Shown: positions 35,140 to 47,936 of the stretch, piece by piece
How the letters are laid out: the number at the start of each line of letters is the position of its first letter
Position numbering within the stretch: the first letter of the stretch is position 1
NCBI GenBank assembly: GCA_026214975.1
Contig: CM047815.1
Location: forward strand, 57,543,852-57,607,851
Length of the DNA stretch: 64,000 nt
From: Gentiana macrophylla
Lineage: Eukaryota; Streptophyta; Magnoliopsida; Gentianales; Gentianaceae
Direction of reading: 5' to 3'
The notes under the pieces: generated by a model
The model's database searches: none
Told to the model about the DNA's origin: nothing
What the model saw: the letters and a program-made list of their open reading frames with translations, nothing else
Translations under genes and position numbers: made by a program

Positions 35140-35457
35140 TGATGAAGTTTATGGAATTATAAACTCAAAATAACGTGCGGAATTATAATTGATCAAGTAA
35201 AAATTACGAGTTAAGTTACAATGCAGGTGATCATGGGGTATTTATAGCTTCTTACACCTCATGAATCAGTCAAAAGTAAGTTACAAACGGTTATAACAAA
35301 CTATAACAGAATAACCGTTATCTAGATTACATCATATGAAATTGATCGCCAGACTCACTGGCTTCCACATCACAAGAGGCTTTGGTGTTTTCATATTATC
35401 AGTAAAGTACATCAGCTGACTGCATTTAGCATTCCCTTCAGCCTTTATACTGTAACA
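35140..35457 (-). repeat. C, 5' LTR
   Basis: This 318-bp partner of 2186-2507 has the same termini. TSD GACTT follows at 35458-35462, matching 2181-2185. A TATA-like TATTTATAG is present near 35238 (the minus strand reads CTATAAATA). Confidence 0.9.
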
Positions 35458-36018
35458 GACTTGTCCGGTCTCCTCTTGAATTGACACAGTAAAATAATGA
35501 CCGAAAGCGGTCAAGCTTGGCTCGAATCTTAGAATACGGTTGAGAGCAATAAAAGCAGACAACATTCGGACATCACCCAAAGCTAGATCAGCAGGCATAT
35601 ATTCCACGGCTTCCATAAACTCAACAAAGAATGAGTCAAAGGGAGGTCGAAGTCCACTTATCAGAGTCAAAGTGGACCAGGATCAGGTCACGGTCATCCC
35701 GATAACCGACGTGACTCAAGTCATTCCCTAGAAAATAAAACCTGTAATCCTCTCCTAAACTAAATGGCACCAAGAAGACCTCAATGGCCGGAAAAGGGCT
35801 CTTCATTTCTTATGGCCCACTGTGTAATCGCATTTATTGTAGTCGCTATTTTGTGCATCCTCCCAGCTCGCCCAACGGACTACCGCTCCCTCGGCCTGCT
35901 GAACCATCAGGCCTTGTTCTACATGCTCAACCTGCTCGACCTCCACATCAGGCTCAATTTGCTCTGGGTGAGCGGTGGAACCACTAGAGCTCGCTTGGCT
36001 TCCTCGGTTGTTAGACAT
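35458..36018 (-). pseudogene. E, N-terminal half, Transposase_28-like domain
   Basis: The minus-strand ATG at 36018 opens MSNNRGSQASSSGSTAHPEQ and an acidic, Glu/Val/Gln-rich tract to about 35803. An acceptor-like TTTTATTTTCTAG near 35730 may end an intron. The next exon, in a shifted frame, reads SGLRPPFDSFFVEFMEAVEY, MPADLALGDVRMLSAFIALN and FEPSLTAFGHYF. This matches the pattern I know for the Pfam family 'putative gypsy type transposon' (Transposase_28), where GLRLPLHPF...FL..., a helix and PS...F..F recur. The function is not established; such ORFs occur in plant repeats. The gene is cut at 35458 by element C and continues at 2185-1. Confidence 0.6.
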
Positions 36019-36988
36019 TTCCTGCCAAAGAGAGCGAGGTGGATGGTAAGTCACTCAAATACAAATGTCCAACCGAGATGAACAGCCTCTATCATCCCGA
36101 CATCTCGCTCCCCATTGCCGGACGTAATAAACCCTAACCCTAGTCTTGCTAGAAAAGTCCCCATAAACACCGGGAGAAAGACCATAAAACCCGTTCCTTA
36201 CGAGTTCAAGGCCACAAAGCCAGAAACAGCGACACTAATCAGACAAATGAAATCCTTCAACCACCGCATGAAGTCAGACACAGCAAGGGAAAGAAGGGAC
36301 AATAGTAAAGCATGCATAATAAAGACATCACAATTCAAGCAGCCGGTATTTAAACGGGACGGAGAGAAGTACGTATTTGACCAAAACTGAACGACATTCA
36401 AACATGTTCTTCGGCATTATTCAAGAAATTAGACATAAACAGGTACCAGAAATGGAAACGGCAAGTTATGGACAGAATATAAGGGTTCAGACAAAGGGAT
36501 TACCTTAATAATCATTAATAGGAGCAGAGAGAGCCTGGATATCAGACGAAAAGGTTGATCGGAACCACAAATCACTCACCAGAAACTGCAGAGTAAACCG
36601 TCGGATTCCTTTTGCTATAGTACTGCCAGAAATTCAAAAATGTTGATACAAGGGAGTCCACCTCATTTTATAGAGGCCTCGTGACGTTTCAGCAGGCACG
36701 TTTAGACAGTTGAGCATTTCAAAATTTGAAATTAGAATTTCAAAACAACAATGATGGCGCTGTTACGAGGCCCAAGGCAATAATGGCGGCATTTTGTGAA
36801 ATCCTACGTTACTTGAACAATATGGATAATAATTGGAAGTTACTCTGAACGTGTGCAATTATTGTAGTTTCTCACGCCAAGATCAACATCATCTTGTCAT
36901 TCGAGAGCCCCTCACTTTCTCAGCCGGACGACTTGCCCTATCGACAATCAAAATGAAGGTCATCCATCCTCGACACCAAAGCCAAAAG
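36019..36988 (-). promoter_or_regulatory. E, upstream region with TATA box
   Basis: No gene is evident; a 36115-36390 frame on the plus strand looks incidental. On the minus strand CTCTATAAAATGAGG (36663-36677) resembles a TATA box and would give a leader of roughly 600 bp. The stretch may be part of an LTR or host promoter of E. It ends where LTR J begins at 36989. Confidence 0.35.
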
Positions 36989-37294
36989 TGTTGGATCGAT
37001 GAACAAACACACTTTAGAGGGGGTTGAATAGAGTGTGGGAAATAATGTCTTTTTAAAAAAAATTCACAAGTTATATAGTTAAATCAATTATGCAGGCAAT
37101 TACGTATGTTCAAATCAGTATATAACATAATTAATCACACTTAGATATAATTTGGAAGCTGAATTATTTCTAAGTTATAATGTGATTAACTATAAACCTA
37201 TATGAAGTTTTATATCACAGTTCGGTTGAAGCAATAGATGCAACACTTAATAGTAGGAGTGAGTGGATTAGTATGCAAAGATCAATTCAGTTCA

Positions 37295-37332
<38 letters not shown>

Positions 37333-38251
37333 CAAACTCTAGAACTGAATATGGGGTTACTATCAAATGAACAGATCACAGATCAAAAGTAATTTACTAC
37401 TAAACGAGAGCCGAATTAATCTATTTCAAAAAATGTTCAGCAGGTACAACAAATAAAAAATAAAGATCCAGAACAGCAAAAAATAGTATTAACTATAGGA
37501 TCAGCAGGCTGTATTACACAAAAGTATAAATTAGACTGTTACAGAATAAAGTTCAACCTGTTCAAGTATAAAATGCAACAGATTGATAACAACTGAACTT
37601 CAGCAAACCACAAAAGTGATAATCTGGTCCAATGGGCTGGATTATCAAGTCTGTAGTCACAAGTGCTGAATTACAAGTTCAGATCACAAAAAAAACTACT
37701 GCCTATAACTATTACAAATGGATCAAAGATACAGGTAACAATAGTAGGTCAAGCTTTCAGCAAGTCAGGGTGCAACAAGGGTGCATGCAGCAAGTTCAGG
37801 ATGCATTGATCAGACTATAGCAGCTTTGAGTAGGAACTTGCAGACTTAATAAAAACCAACACAAGAGGTGTTCCAATCTGAATAATAGTAACACACAGGT
37901 GTATACTGATGCTCAAAATCAGAACCAACAGTTTAAGTGGGGAAAAACAAACAAAACACAGGCTCACACAAAACGTGAGAATCACACAATTAAACCACTG
38001 ACAATGAGTGTAAATCTACAGCCTTTTCTACTAGGAAAAGCCCTCCTAGCACTTCAAACTATGATGCTATGTAATTCACACTTACAAGGGTATTGATTGA
38101 TAGACTTCAAAGTTAGGTATGAGACAAGCAGGGGGCACAAGGACCAGACTCAAGACAAAGACTTTTGTATGAAGGCAAGAACTAAGCCTAAAGGTATTGG
38201 TTCAGATTAGACTCACACTGGTCAGTCCTGATTTGGTGCTGCAGACCAATC
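36989..38251 (-). repeat. J, reverse-oriented long LTR, first part
   Basis: It starts TGTTGGATCGATGAACAAA and contains CACTTTAGAGGGGGTTGAATA, the reverse complement of the C-rich 3' end of SIRE-type LTRs. That orients it as the end of a minus-strand LTR. An (AT)17 run lies at 37297-37331. Otherwise it is A/T-rich with no gene. F interrupts it at 38257; it resumes at 51998. No partner copy is in the window. Confidence 0.5.
37297..37331. repeat. (AT)n microsatellite
   Basis: About 17 uninterrupted AT units within LTR J. Confidence 0.95.
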
Positions 38252-38256
38252 AGACT
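38252..38256. repeat. TSD of element F (left), AGACT
   Basis: AGACT precedes F and recurs at 51993-51997. Confidence 0.85.
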
Positions 38257-39934
38257 TGTTGGTCCCTTGAAAAGACTTTGCTTATGTTTAGAGAGGGGGG
38301 GGGGGGGGTGAATAAACTTTACACTTAAAACTTTTGGAGTTAACAAACTCAGCAAATTCAGTAGCCTGCTGACTGCTCAGTAGTCTGCTGACTGTTGATT
38401 TTACTAAAATTGTTTTGCAGCGGAATATATTCAAATTAAGCCTTATTACTTGTTAAAATATGATACCAAGTATTAGATACTCAGTAGTGTAAGTGTGTGA
38501 TTTAGTTGCTAGTTTCAGTGGGTTGATGTGCTTAATATACTAAATGCAGAAAGTAAATGCAGAAAGTAAGTAGGCAATTTTATAGTGGTTCAGGTGGTGT
38601 AATCCAATAGTCCACTCTTCTCCTGTGATGTTGGAGGTAATTCACTAGAGATCTTTGAGGTTGATTACAAAAATCCCTAAGTTGTGCATCCTTCACCAAT
38701 AACTATGGCTTCACAAACCGAACACTTGGAATAGGTAGGATTCTTTGCTCCAAAGTCTTCCCTTTGGTCCTTGAAGGGTAGGATTGCCTCTTCACCAGCT
38801 CCACCACAAACAACATTCCTTGACACCCAAAACATGCTTCACTGTCTTCAGCAGGTTTCTTATGAAAGAAAGGTTGAATCAAGTAAGTGATTCAGCTTTC
38901 AGCAGCTTGATCAGGATGAAATGATCAGCAGCTTGATATCTTCAAGTGTGCAAACTTGATGTAACTTGATAGTAGGTTACACTTGAAGAATTTACTAGAT
39001 CAGTGGCTTTAAGCTTAGTAAGGTCAGCAGTTAAGAATCTGATAGCTCAAGATTGATTGTTTTTCATCTATTGTTCATCATTTGTATCTGAATCAGGAGT
39101 CCTTTATTTATAGGTGGGAATCCTATGACTTATGTTTGAAATTCAAACATAGCCGTTTCAGATTTGTCCCCATATTGACTTGCTTTCTGTCCCCGTACAT
39201 AGTACTGACACTGTAAGATTACTTTTTGACAGTTTTCAGTCTGTCCACCCTTTGACTTATATCCATTTGATAAAGCTCTGAATCTCTCCAACGTCCCTTT
39301 AATCTTGACCATTGATTTGCTGACAAAATCAAGATTTGTTATCTGTCCTTATCCTTGTAATCTTCCAATATAACCTTTGATTAAATCGAGATTTACATTC
39401 AGCAGGTTCTGTGTATGTAAGTCTGCTGAAATGTTGTCAGTCAGCTGTTCTAGGTTTGCTGTGTTTATAAAACACTGTAGCTTGCTTCTTTATATCTAAC
39501 TTTTTGTTATGAAGTTAGATTACACCAATTTGAACATAACTATGTTCCAATCACCACATAACTTATGGAACTTAGACCTTGTACACAAGGTATATGTAAT
39601 CAGTTTAAGTCATCATAGACTTCCCTAAATTATGATTTCATATCCTTGACTTTAAATACTAAGTTTGATCCCTTAGCCTTCAATAACTGAGTTTGAGACC
39701 TCAGCCTTCAGTCTTCAGTAGGTTCCTAAACTAGTCTCTTGACTCGGTGTACCTTCATCGACCTAGATAGGTCTCTTGATGAAAGTCAGCTGACCTTTTA
39801 CAGTGCTTGTTTGATCAAACCTATACAAAGATCAAACTCTAATAAGCCTATACATATGATCTAGACAACTTTTTGCCTTTGCTCTATAACAGCTAGTTTG
39901 ACACTCATCACTAAAACTTAAAATATGTCCAACA
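38257..39934 (-). repeat. F, 3' LTR
   Basis: This 1678-bp block starts TGTTGGTCCCTTGAAAAGAC and ends AAATATGTCCAACA, the reverse complement of a B-type LTR. Its partner is 50320-51992. A run of 14 G at 38295-38308 is the expanded C-tract of the LTR end. TATA box (plus-strand TATTTATAGG) at about 39106. Confidence 0.95.
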
Positions 39935-39936
39935 AT

Positions 39937-39952
39937 TTTCCCCTTTTTGGTG
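39937..39952 (-). other. F, polypurine tract
   Basis: The minus strand reads CCAAAAAGGGGAAA next to the 3' LTR, as in B. Confidence 0.85.
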
Positions 39953-40098
39953 ATGATGCCAATACCCTCCTTACAACAAAGTAAAAAGGATAAAAAAAAA
40001 CAGAACAAATTTAATCATTTCTCATTATAATCATATTTGTTCAACATTATTACAAACTAGATTCAGCAAAAGATAAAGAAATATGAAAGTCTGCTGAT

Positions 40099-43000
40099 CT
40101 AGTTCCTCCTTTCTCTCTCTTGTCTCTCTCTTTCTTGTTGCTCTTGATATTCTCTTATCTCTCTGACCATGTCTCTCATGCATTGATTTTCAATAAGAGA
40201 AAAATCAATATGGGATTTACTTCCTTCCACCATTTCCATGCCTCAGGTAGAGTTAGGTTGATTTGGTGTACTCTGAATCCTAGATGCATGTACAACTGTT
40301 TGAACTCTTCCAGTGACTCTTTTGCTGATGTAGTAGGTAGACTTCTTCCACCTCTTCCACCTCTACCATCTCTGTGTGAAGCTCTTAAAACTTTAACTCT
40401 AGCTTCCCAGAACTTAAGTCCCAAGAAGGAATTTAGCCCTTCATGGAAACCCTTGTCATGGTAAGGTCTCCTCTTATTGTAGTATAGCTTCTTATATTCT
40501 TTGAAGAGGTCATCAGTCAGCTGAAGTCTGCCAGGTGCAAGTTCTCTGAATGCATTTGTATCAGCCTCTCATCTCTTTTGAGTAAAAATCCTTGTAGCCT
40601 CTTTTTCTACTACTGTTTGGCTCTCTTCCCCTTATTGACATCATCAACAAAACGGGACAGTAGACCATGAACACCCTCTTGTGTGATCACCAAAATTATT
40701 TAGTTGATTTTCCATTATCTCTGTTCTTGTATCAACTGCAGTGATCCTTCCGGCCATTGTTTGCTCTAGCAGAGTTAACATCTCAGTGATCTTAGGATAC
40801 AATGCAGCAGGTTGAGTTGTTCCAGCAGGGTCAGGCACATGAGATTTAGGTGCCTCAGCAAGCTTATCAAGTTTCTTGTGAATAGAGGCAAACTGGTCTT
40901 TCAAGAACTGTTACTTGAGTGTATTGCCTTGTTTTATACCTCTCACATCGTTGGTTAGATCAGCAAGAGCAAACTGAGTGTATGTGATGTTGGAAGCAAC
41001 TGTTTCAGTAGTCCTCCCTCTATTTTCAACCAAGTTCATCAAATCTTCAAATCTTTGCTCTTGTCTATTGAGTTGAGTTCTTAAGCGTGTAATGTCATTT
41101 CTAAGCGCCTCAACTCATCCAAAACATGTCTTTGGTACAAAGACCACCACACACTCCACCATGTGTCCAAAGAAGATTACGCGAGCTCTTCAACATTGTA
41201 TTGTGCCCTCCGTCTGTTGACAACCAAGGCTCTTGTCCTATCCCATTCAGCAGGATCAGGACCTCCTTCAATCACATTCCCAAACATCTCCTCCAAAATT
41301 GGATCTTGTGCAGGTTGGAGTTCCTCAGCATGTTCCTCCTCAAAAATTGGAACATGTGCCTGTTGAGGTTCAGCAGCAACTAGTTCTTCCTCAGGCACTT
41401 GGAACTCCCCATCACTGAAATCATAGTCTAGCAGCTGTACATCCTCATCAACAACATCAGTCTACTGAATATCTTTTCCTTCAGTAGTCTTTACCTCAGT
41501 AGATTGTACTTCAGTAGACTCTACTTGAGAGCTACTGCTTGTGCTCACAGTGTTTCAACTTTTGTGCTATACCAATTTCTTCATCTTGTACAGGGGTTTC
41601 CTCTAAGCCCATAATAGGTTCCGACCCTTGTCCAGGTGCTGTCTGATCCTCAACAACCTGTACCTCCAGTTCCGACCTTTGTTCAGGTGCTGCTTGTTCC
41701 TCAGCAGCCTGAACCTCCTCAAAATGTGTGGGTGATTCTTCCAACCCCATCACCAAGTCCAATCTCTGTCCTATCACTGTTTGTTCCTCAGTGATCAAGA
41801 CTCTCTGTACAAGAATTGCAGGAAAGATTGCCATATTTTATTCTAGAAATCCTCTAACATCTGCAATCTTCTGTAGAGTATCAGCACTTTTAGATAAGGT
41901 GTCCTGAGTATCAATCCACTCCTGATACTGAGCTGAATCCTCAGAACTTACGTCAGGCTCACTATATGCAAAGACAGTCTCCTCATCCAAATTTTCAGAC
42001 TGTTTGTTGTCAGGATGTCCATTAGATTCCACAACAAATAAGGTATCAGACATACCAACCAGGCTATTGTCACCAAAATTTATACCATTATTGATTAGAG
42101 CCTCTAGATCATCTATAGTTAGATCTTCTAGATCTTCGTCCATTTGATCAGTTTGCTGGCCCTCAACAGACTTGTCAGCACCAGTAGACTGTTCTACTAT
42201 TGGTTCAGTTGACCCCTGCTTTTTCATTAGATATTGGCAATGCAGTCCCACTGGCTTCTCCTTGATGTGTAGGGTGATTATCATCAGAATCAGATGATGA
42301 TGAATCATCACTATCTGGTGCATCCCTAGGATCCTTAAACATGATACCTCCTTCTTTCTTTTCTTCTTCAATGAGTTCCATCAACCTCATTTCCAGCAAA
42401 GAAGTATCAACCAAGTCAAGTAGATTTTCCACTTCTAACTTTTCGAAATCCCATTCCTCAAAATCTTTCATTGGCTCAGCAGTTGGTTTTTGTTTCTTAT
42501 AGTACCCAAACTTCCATTGAAAGTAATCAGCAACCAGCTTGAGTTTAGGATCAACATACCCTTCTTTCCTTTTCTTTTCCTTCCTCTCAAAGGGCATTGA
42601 TGGCTTTCTAAGAGCTGTTTGTTCAGCTTGTTGTCCTCCAAAGGTCTCAACAAGTAAATTTAGTGTTTCTTCAGCAGATGCCATCACGTCAGTAGGTTCC
42701 TCAGGTTGTATATTTGTACCTACCACCTCCATCTGTTCCACACTTGGTTCCCCCTGACTTGTATGTGTATCAACAGGGTCAGCAACCATGTGTTCTTCCC
42801 CCGAGTTGTAGCATCCACAACAGGGTCGAGAACAGTTCAACAACTTCTACAATGAGGGCTCTGTGCACAAAGATGCTGTTGTGGTTCTTCAATGTGTTGC
42901 TCAACAACAACACCAAGACGTTAATAGGCTCAACATCCTCTTCTTCTACTTCTTTTTGGTCCTCCAGACCCTCAACTCCTTCCCTTTTCCATGTTTCTTC

Positions 43001-44105
43001 TTTTTAGCAATTTCCTTCATTCTCTTTGAAGGTCTTTCAGCTTCAATTTCAGCAGCTTCTCTTTCTTCTATCTTCCTTCTGTTGCTCTTTTAAAATTTCA
43101 GCAGCAGACTTCTTCTTAGCAATTCCAACAGGTTTAGTAGCCTCAGCTTCAACTGGAATCTCAGTAGATTTTGCAGGGTCTACTGATTTCTGCTTTGTCT
43201 TCTTAGGCTTAAACAGCTCAATAATCTTTCTAGTGTCGTGACCTTTTTCTCTCCTCGTGACCTTCTTTGGTGCAAAGAGATTTAGTAATTTGTTCAACCA
43301 GCTCACCACCAGCATCATCATCTCCACCATTGTCACTCTCAGTCCTTTCTGTATCCAACTCTTCATCATCATCCAAATCAGGGATGAGGTAGCTGATCTC
43401 TTTCTTATATCTGGACTTTTTGAGTTTCTCAGGTGCAACATCTGCAACCCTCAAATGAGTCAGCAGGGCCTGAATCATCAAACCTAAGGGTAATGTCTTG
43501 GATTTCCTGGTCCCTTCTATGTCCTCTGCTATCACCTTCTTCATGTATTGGACAAAGAATCCAGCCCAATCAAACTTCATGCTTTTGCAGATGATGATCA
43601 ACAAGTCAATCTTGGGTCCTGACAATGTGTCAAGGCTTCCACTGAATTCTAAGATGTTCTTTGCTATAATCTTACTCAGCAGATTATACTCCATCCCTAT
43701 ATGCTTTACATTGATGCCCAGTGATGATTTTATAGCATTATTGGTCTTTATTTTATCGACAAAATCCAATCTTGACAGCCCCATTTCTTCAGGATTGGTT
43801 GGAGCATTATTTCCAGGTCCAAAACCAAATGTTTCCCTCAGCAGGTTTGAGGAAACTTCAATCTCTTGGCCATTAACTGTGGTAGTAAATGCCTCTCTAT
43901 CATCTCTTATCACAATGTTTCTCCAGAAATTCACAACATTTGTGTAAGATATGCTTTCCAATCTCAGATTTAGGACATCTTCTAGTCCTTCATATCTTCT
44001 AATTCTTCTACCAATATTGATAGCCAACTCAGTTTTGTTAGCATCAACAACAAATCCTCTGACACTTTGGCTCGTTCCAATGTGAATATCATCCTTGTAC
44101 ACCAT
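40099..44105 (-). pseudogene. F, large third ORF
   Basis: This is the homologue of the B third ORF. The minus ATG at 44105 begins MVYKDDIHIGTSQSVRGFVV, then KTELAINIGRRIRRYEGLED, MEYNLLSKIIAKNILEFSG and IICKSMKFDWAGFFVQYMKK, open for about 290 codons. Lys-rich and acidic tracts follow, then RKEGYVDPKLKLVADYFQWK (near 42550), acidic repeats rich in Glu/Gln/Val, a coiled coil, RDGRGGRGGRS (near 40370) and LTLPEAWKWWKEVNP, and a charged terminal helix ending at TAG 40099-40101. Several frame breaks occur. Keeping all landmarks in the same order in two separately inserted copies argues for a real protein-coding gene of about 1330 codons. No membrane segment is visible. Confidence 0.8.
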
Positions 44106-44785
44106 TAGAGATGAAAAAGATGAAGAAGAAAGCTTTCAAATCTGTGTTCACACAGTGTATCTTCAGAGAAAATCGATCTGAAGGTTGTAAGTAATGTCTC
44201 TGTGTATATATCTGTATATATAGAGAAAGTAGTGGGTGGTAACTGTCAGATAAAGTGTTGTACGTGCACTGTAGCATTAACCGCGATTAAAGTTGGAATA
44301 AATGTGATGTTGCCATGTGTCCCACTAATTGATTCCATGAGAGTTGTAACCATTGGATATTTGTAACTACGGTTATAAAAGATAAGAATAATATCCAATT
44401 ATTGTTGACTTTCATTTAAGTTTGACTGTCTTGTAACGTATAGTTCAGCAGCCTTTTCCATCAGTAGACTTTTCTCAACAATCTGCTGAGAAAGATGCCT
44501 CAGCAGTCTGCTGATAAAGTTACTCTGCTGATCTTCAAATACACTTGTTTTGTCCAACTGATAATACAAGATGAAGTTTAATACCAATGACTGATCTGTC
44601 AAGTGAGCTCACCCAACAGGACAAAGACCATTCCCTTTGGCAACTTCATTTGCTCAATTGTCCAAACATTAATAAGTACATGGATTTGTTGATACCAATG
44701 ACTAGTCTGCTATGTGAGCTCACCCAACATAGCAAAGACTAATCCCCTTGGTGAATTCCAGTACACTGCTGATCATCAATGTATA
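44106..44785 (-). promoter_or_regulatory. F, pol-ORF3 spacer: duplicated block and internal promoter
   Basis: There is no gene. Two related blocks (about 44590-44650 and 44695-44755) share GTGAGCTCACCCAACA and correspond to the duplicate in B. TATA-like TATATATACAGATATATA (minus) lies near 44205-44225, and CACTGTGTGAACACAGATTT and AAGCTTTCTTCTTCAT lead into the ATG at 44105. These are shared with B. Confidence 0.55.
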
Positions 44786-47700
44786 TCAGCCAACTTTTAT
44801 AATTCCAAGTTCAGTCCTTAACTTTGCAAATCTTTCACTATCCAATGGTTTTGTGAATATATCAGCAAGTTGATCTTCAGTAGGGATGTAAAGAACCACC
44901 ACATCTTTCTTCTCAACATGATCTCTTATAAAATGATGTCTCACATCAACATGCTTGGTTCTTGAGTGCAAAACAGGATTTTCTGTGATTGCAATTGTAC
45001 TTATGTTGTCACACATTATGGGAATTTCTCTTTCTTCAATTCCATATTCCCTTAACTGTTGTCTTAACCATAGTATTTGTGCACAGCAACTTCTAGCAGC
45101 TATATACTCAGCTTCAGTAGTGGAAGTTGATATAGAATTGTTTCTTGCTAAACCAGAAACCATCTATTTCCCATCAATTGTGAGTTCCTGTGGTTCTTTT
45201 CTATCAATCTTGCATCCAGCATAATCAGAATCTGAGTAGGATATAACCTTGAAGCTTCCATCTTTTGAATACCATATCCCTACTCCCAAAGTCTCGTTTA
45301 GATATTTGAGAATCCTTTTGACTGCAGCTAGGTGACTCTCCTTTGGTTTTGATTGAAATCTTGCACAAACACCTACAACAAAGGATATATCATGTCTGCT
45401 AGCAGTGAGGTACATTAGACTGCCTATCATCCTTCTGTATAAGGTCTGATCAACATCTTTGCCTTCTTTATCTTCATCCAGTCTGATGTTTGTACTCATA
45501 GGATTTGATACCTTAGTGCTGTTTTCCATACCAAACTTCTTCAGTAGCTCCTTGGTATACTTGGTTTGATGAATGAAGATTCCATCTTTCATTTGTTTGA
45601 CTTGTAATCCCAGAAAGTAGTTCAACTCTCCCATCATACTCATTTGGAATTTGTTTTTCATGAGATTGGCAAACTTTTCACATAGCAATTCATTTTCAGA
45701 ACCAAAAATTATGTCATCAACATAAATTTGTACCAGCAGGGTGTTGTTTCCTTCATTGATTCTGAAAAGAGTCTTGTCAATAGTACCTTTGGTAAAACCA
45801 TTGTCCACCAAGAATTTAGATAGGGTCTCATACCATGCTCTTGGTGCTTGTTTCAAACCATAAAGTGCTTTGTTGAGTCTATACACTTTATCTTCTTGAT
45901 CTTTAACTTCAAAACCAGGAGGTTGCTGAACATAAACTTCCTCCTCCAGAATGCCATTCAGAAATGCACTCTTGACATCCATCTGGTATACTTTGAAGTT
46001 TTTATAAGCAGCATATGCCAAGAATAATTTTATAGCTTCCAATCTTGCAACTGGAGCATATGTCTCATCAAAATCTATTCCTTCTGCTTGAGAATAGCCT
46101 TTTGCTACTAGTATGGCCTTGTTCCTTACAATGGTACCAGATTCATCCAATTTATTTCTGTATACCCATTTGGTTCCAATTATATTTGCATGATTAGGCC
46201 TTTCCACTAGTGTCCAAACTTGATTTCTTTCAAATTCATTCAATTCCTCTTGCATAGCAATTATCCAATCTGGATCTGATGTTGCTTCTTCAACAACTTT
46301 AGGCTCCATTTAAGATAGAAAAAAAGTAAACATTGCTTCTAATTGTCTTCTAGTCGTCACACCTTGCTGTATATTTCCAAAAACTTGCTCAGCAGGGTGA
46401 TCGTTTAACCATTGTGGATTTTGGTTAGCTTGATTCTCAGGAACATCATCTTCAGTAGGTTCTACTGTTGTTTCAGCAGGGGGTTCAGCAGCTCCTTGAA
46501 CTGCCTCAGTTGTTGCATCAGTAGTGTTATCGCAGGTGTTCAAAGAGAGGCGAGTCGAAATCTTTAAGTGATTTATCCTTTCCAAAACATCAACACATTC
46601 TGGATCAGTGACTTGTTGATTCTCAGCAGGTTCTGAAGCTTCATCTTCCATGCCAGTAAACTTTGGTTCATCAAATACAACATGTATTGATTCTTCATGT
46701 TTCCGTGTCCTTTTATTTAGTACCCTGAATGCCTTGCTGACTGAAGAATATCCCAGAAAGATTCCTCCATCTAATTTTGGTTGGAATGTCTTCAGTTGTT
46801 TCTTATGATTTAAGATAAAACATTTGCTTCCAAATGGATGGAAATAAGATATATTAGGTTTCCTTCCATTCCAAATCTCATAAGGTGTCTTCAGCAGCTT
46901 CTTGTTTACTGAGGTCCTATTTTGTGTATAGCATGCTGTATTGATTGCTTCAGCCCAATATCTTTCACGTAATAATGCTTCACAAATCATAGTCCTTCCT
47001 GCTTCTTTCAAAGTCCTGTTTCTTCTTTCAGCAACCCCATTTTGTTGAGGTGTACCAGCAGCGGCTAGCTGATGCAGCACACCATTCTGCTCACAATATT
47101 CTCTTATAACTTTATTGAGAAATTCAGTACCCTTGTCTAATATGATATTCACTACTGTCAAACTTTTCTCATTTTTCAATCTCTTCAAAAGTTCAGGCAT
47201 CTTTTGAAGTGTCTCACTTTTCTTGTTCATGAATACTACCCAAGTAAATCTTGAATAGTCATCCACAACTACCAGAGTGTACTTCTTTCCTGTTACACTT
47301 GTTGGTGTTACTGGTCCAAATAAATCCATGTGCATCAACTCCAAAATTCTTTTTGTTGATTGCTTAGTCTTTGACTTGAAGCATGATTTTGTTTGTTTAC
47401 CTTGCTGACAAGCATCACATATAGCATCCTTTTTGAATGTGATCTCAGGCAAACCAATCACCAGTTTCTTTTTCACCAACTGATTGATATCATCAAAATT
47501 TAGATGATTCAACTTCTTATGCCATAACCAATTTAGTTCTGACTTGGTATGCACAATCAGGCATGTCTCAGGAACAGCAGTGGACCAATCCACAACATAC
47601 ATGTTTTGTTGTCTTCTTCCATCCAACACAACTTGATCACCTCTTTCACTGATGACAACACAGTAGCCCTTGTCAAAAGTGACCTTGTAACCCATGTCAC

Positions 47701-47923
47701 AAAACTGTCTAGTGCTCAGTAGGTTGTAGTCCAGTCCTTCCACAAATGCAACATTCCTGATAGTTAATCCATTCCTCACCAGTGTACCATATCCTCTTAT
47801 GTATCCTGGTGTGTTCTTGTTGCCAAAATTCACTCTTGGACCATCCTTTGCCACATAGTTTGTCAAACAGTGCTTATTCTTTGTCATATGTCTGGAACAT
47901 CCACTGTCAAAGTACCAGACACC
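44786..47923 (-). pseudogene. pol: F, pol (protease, integrase, RT, RNase H)
   Basis: The minus strand begins GVWYFDSGCSRHMTKN. One 525-codon frame (47887-46310) covers protease, LNWLWHKKLNHLNF, CDACQQGKQ, integrase with MDLFGPVTPTSV, VVVDDYSRFTWVVF, ILDKGTEFLNK and GVAERRNRTLKEA (D, D and E present), and [17 protein letters not shown] Gln codon became TAA near 46310, at the point where B reads LSQVEPKVV. Reverse transcriptase (46309-45164) is fully open: [48 protein letters not shown] small frame change at 45163 precedes RNase H (IMCDNISTIAITENPVLHSR, DQLADIFTKPLDSERF) with the stop at 44786. This is the best-preserved pol in the window; only about three lesions are obvious. Confidence 0.95.
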
Positions 47924-47936
47924 CTACAAAACAAAG
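47924..47936 (-). promoter_or_regulatory. F, conserved T-rich TAG at the gag/pol border
   Basis: The minus strand reads CTTTGTTTTGTAG between gag TAA (47939-47937) and protease GGTGTCTGG. It has the same place and nearly the same sequence as in A and B; pol is shifted by one base from gag. Confidence 0.4.

Noticed and set aside
36115..36390. A 91-codon plus-strand gene
   Set aside because: No homology-like motif, no promoter on that strand, and it sits in the probable 5' region of gene E.
37297..37331. (AT)n run as a fold-back or origin element
   Set aside because: It is a simple microsatellite without supporting context.
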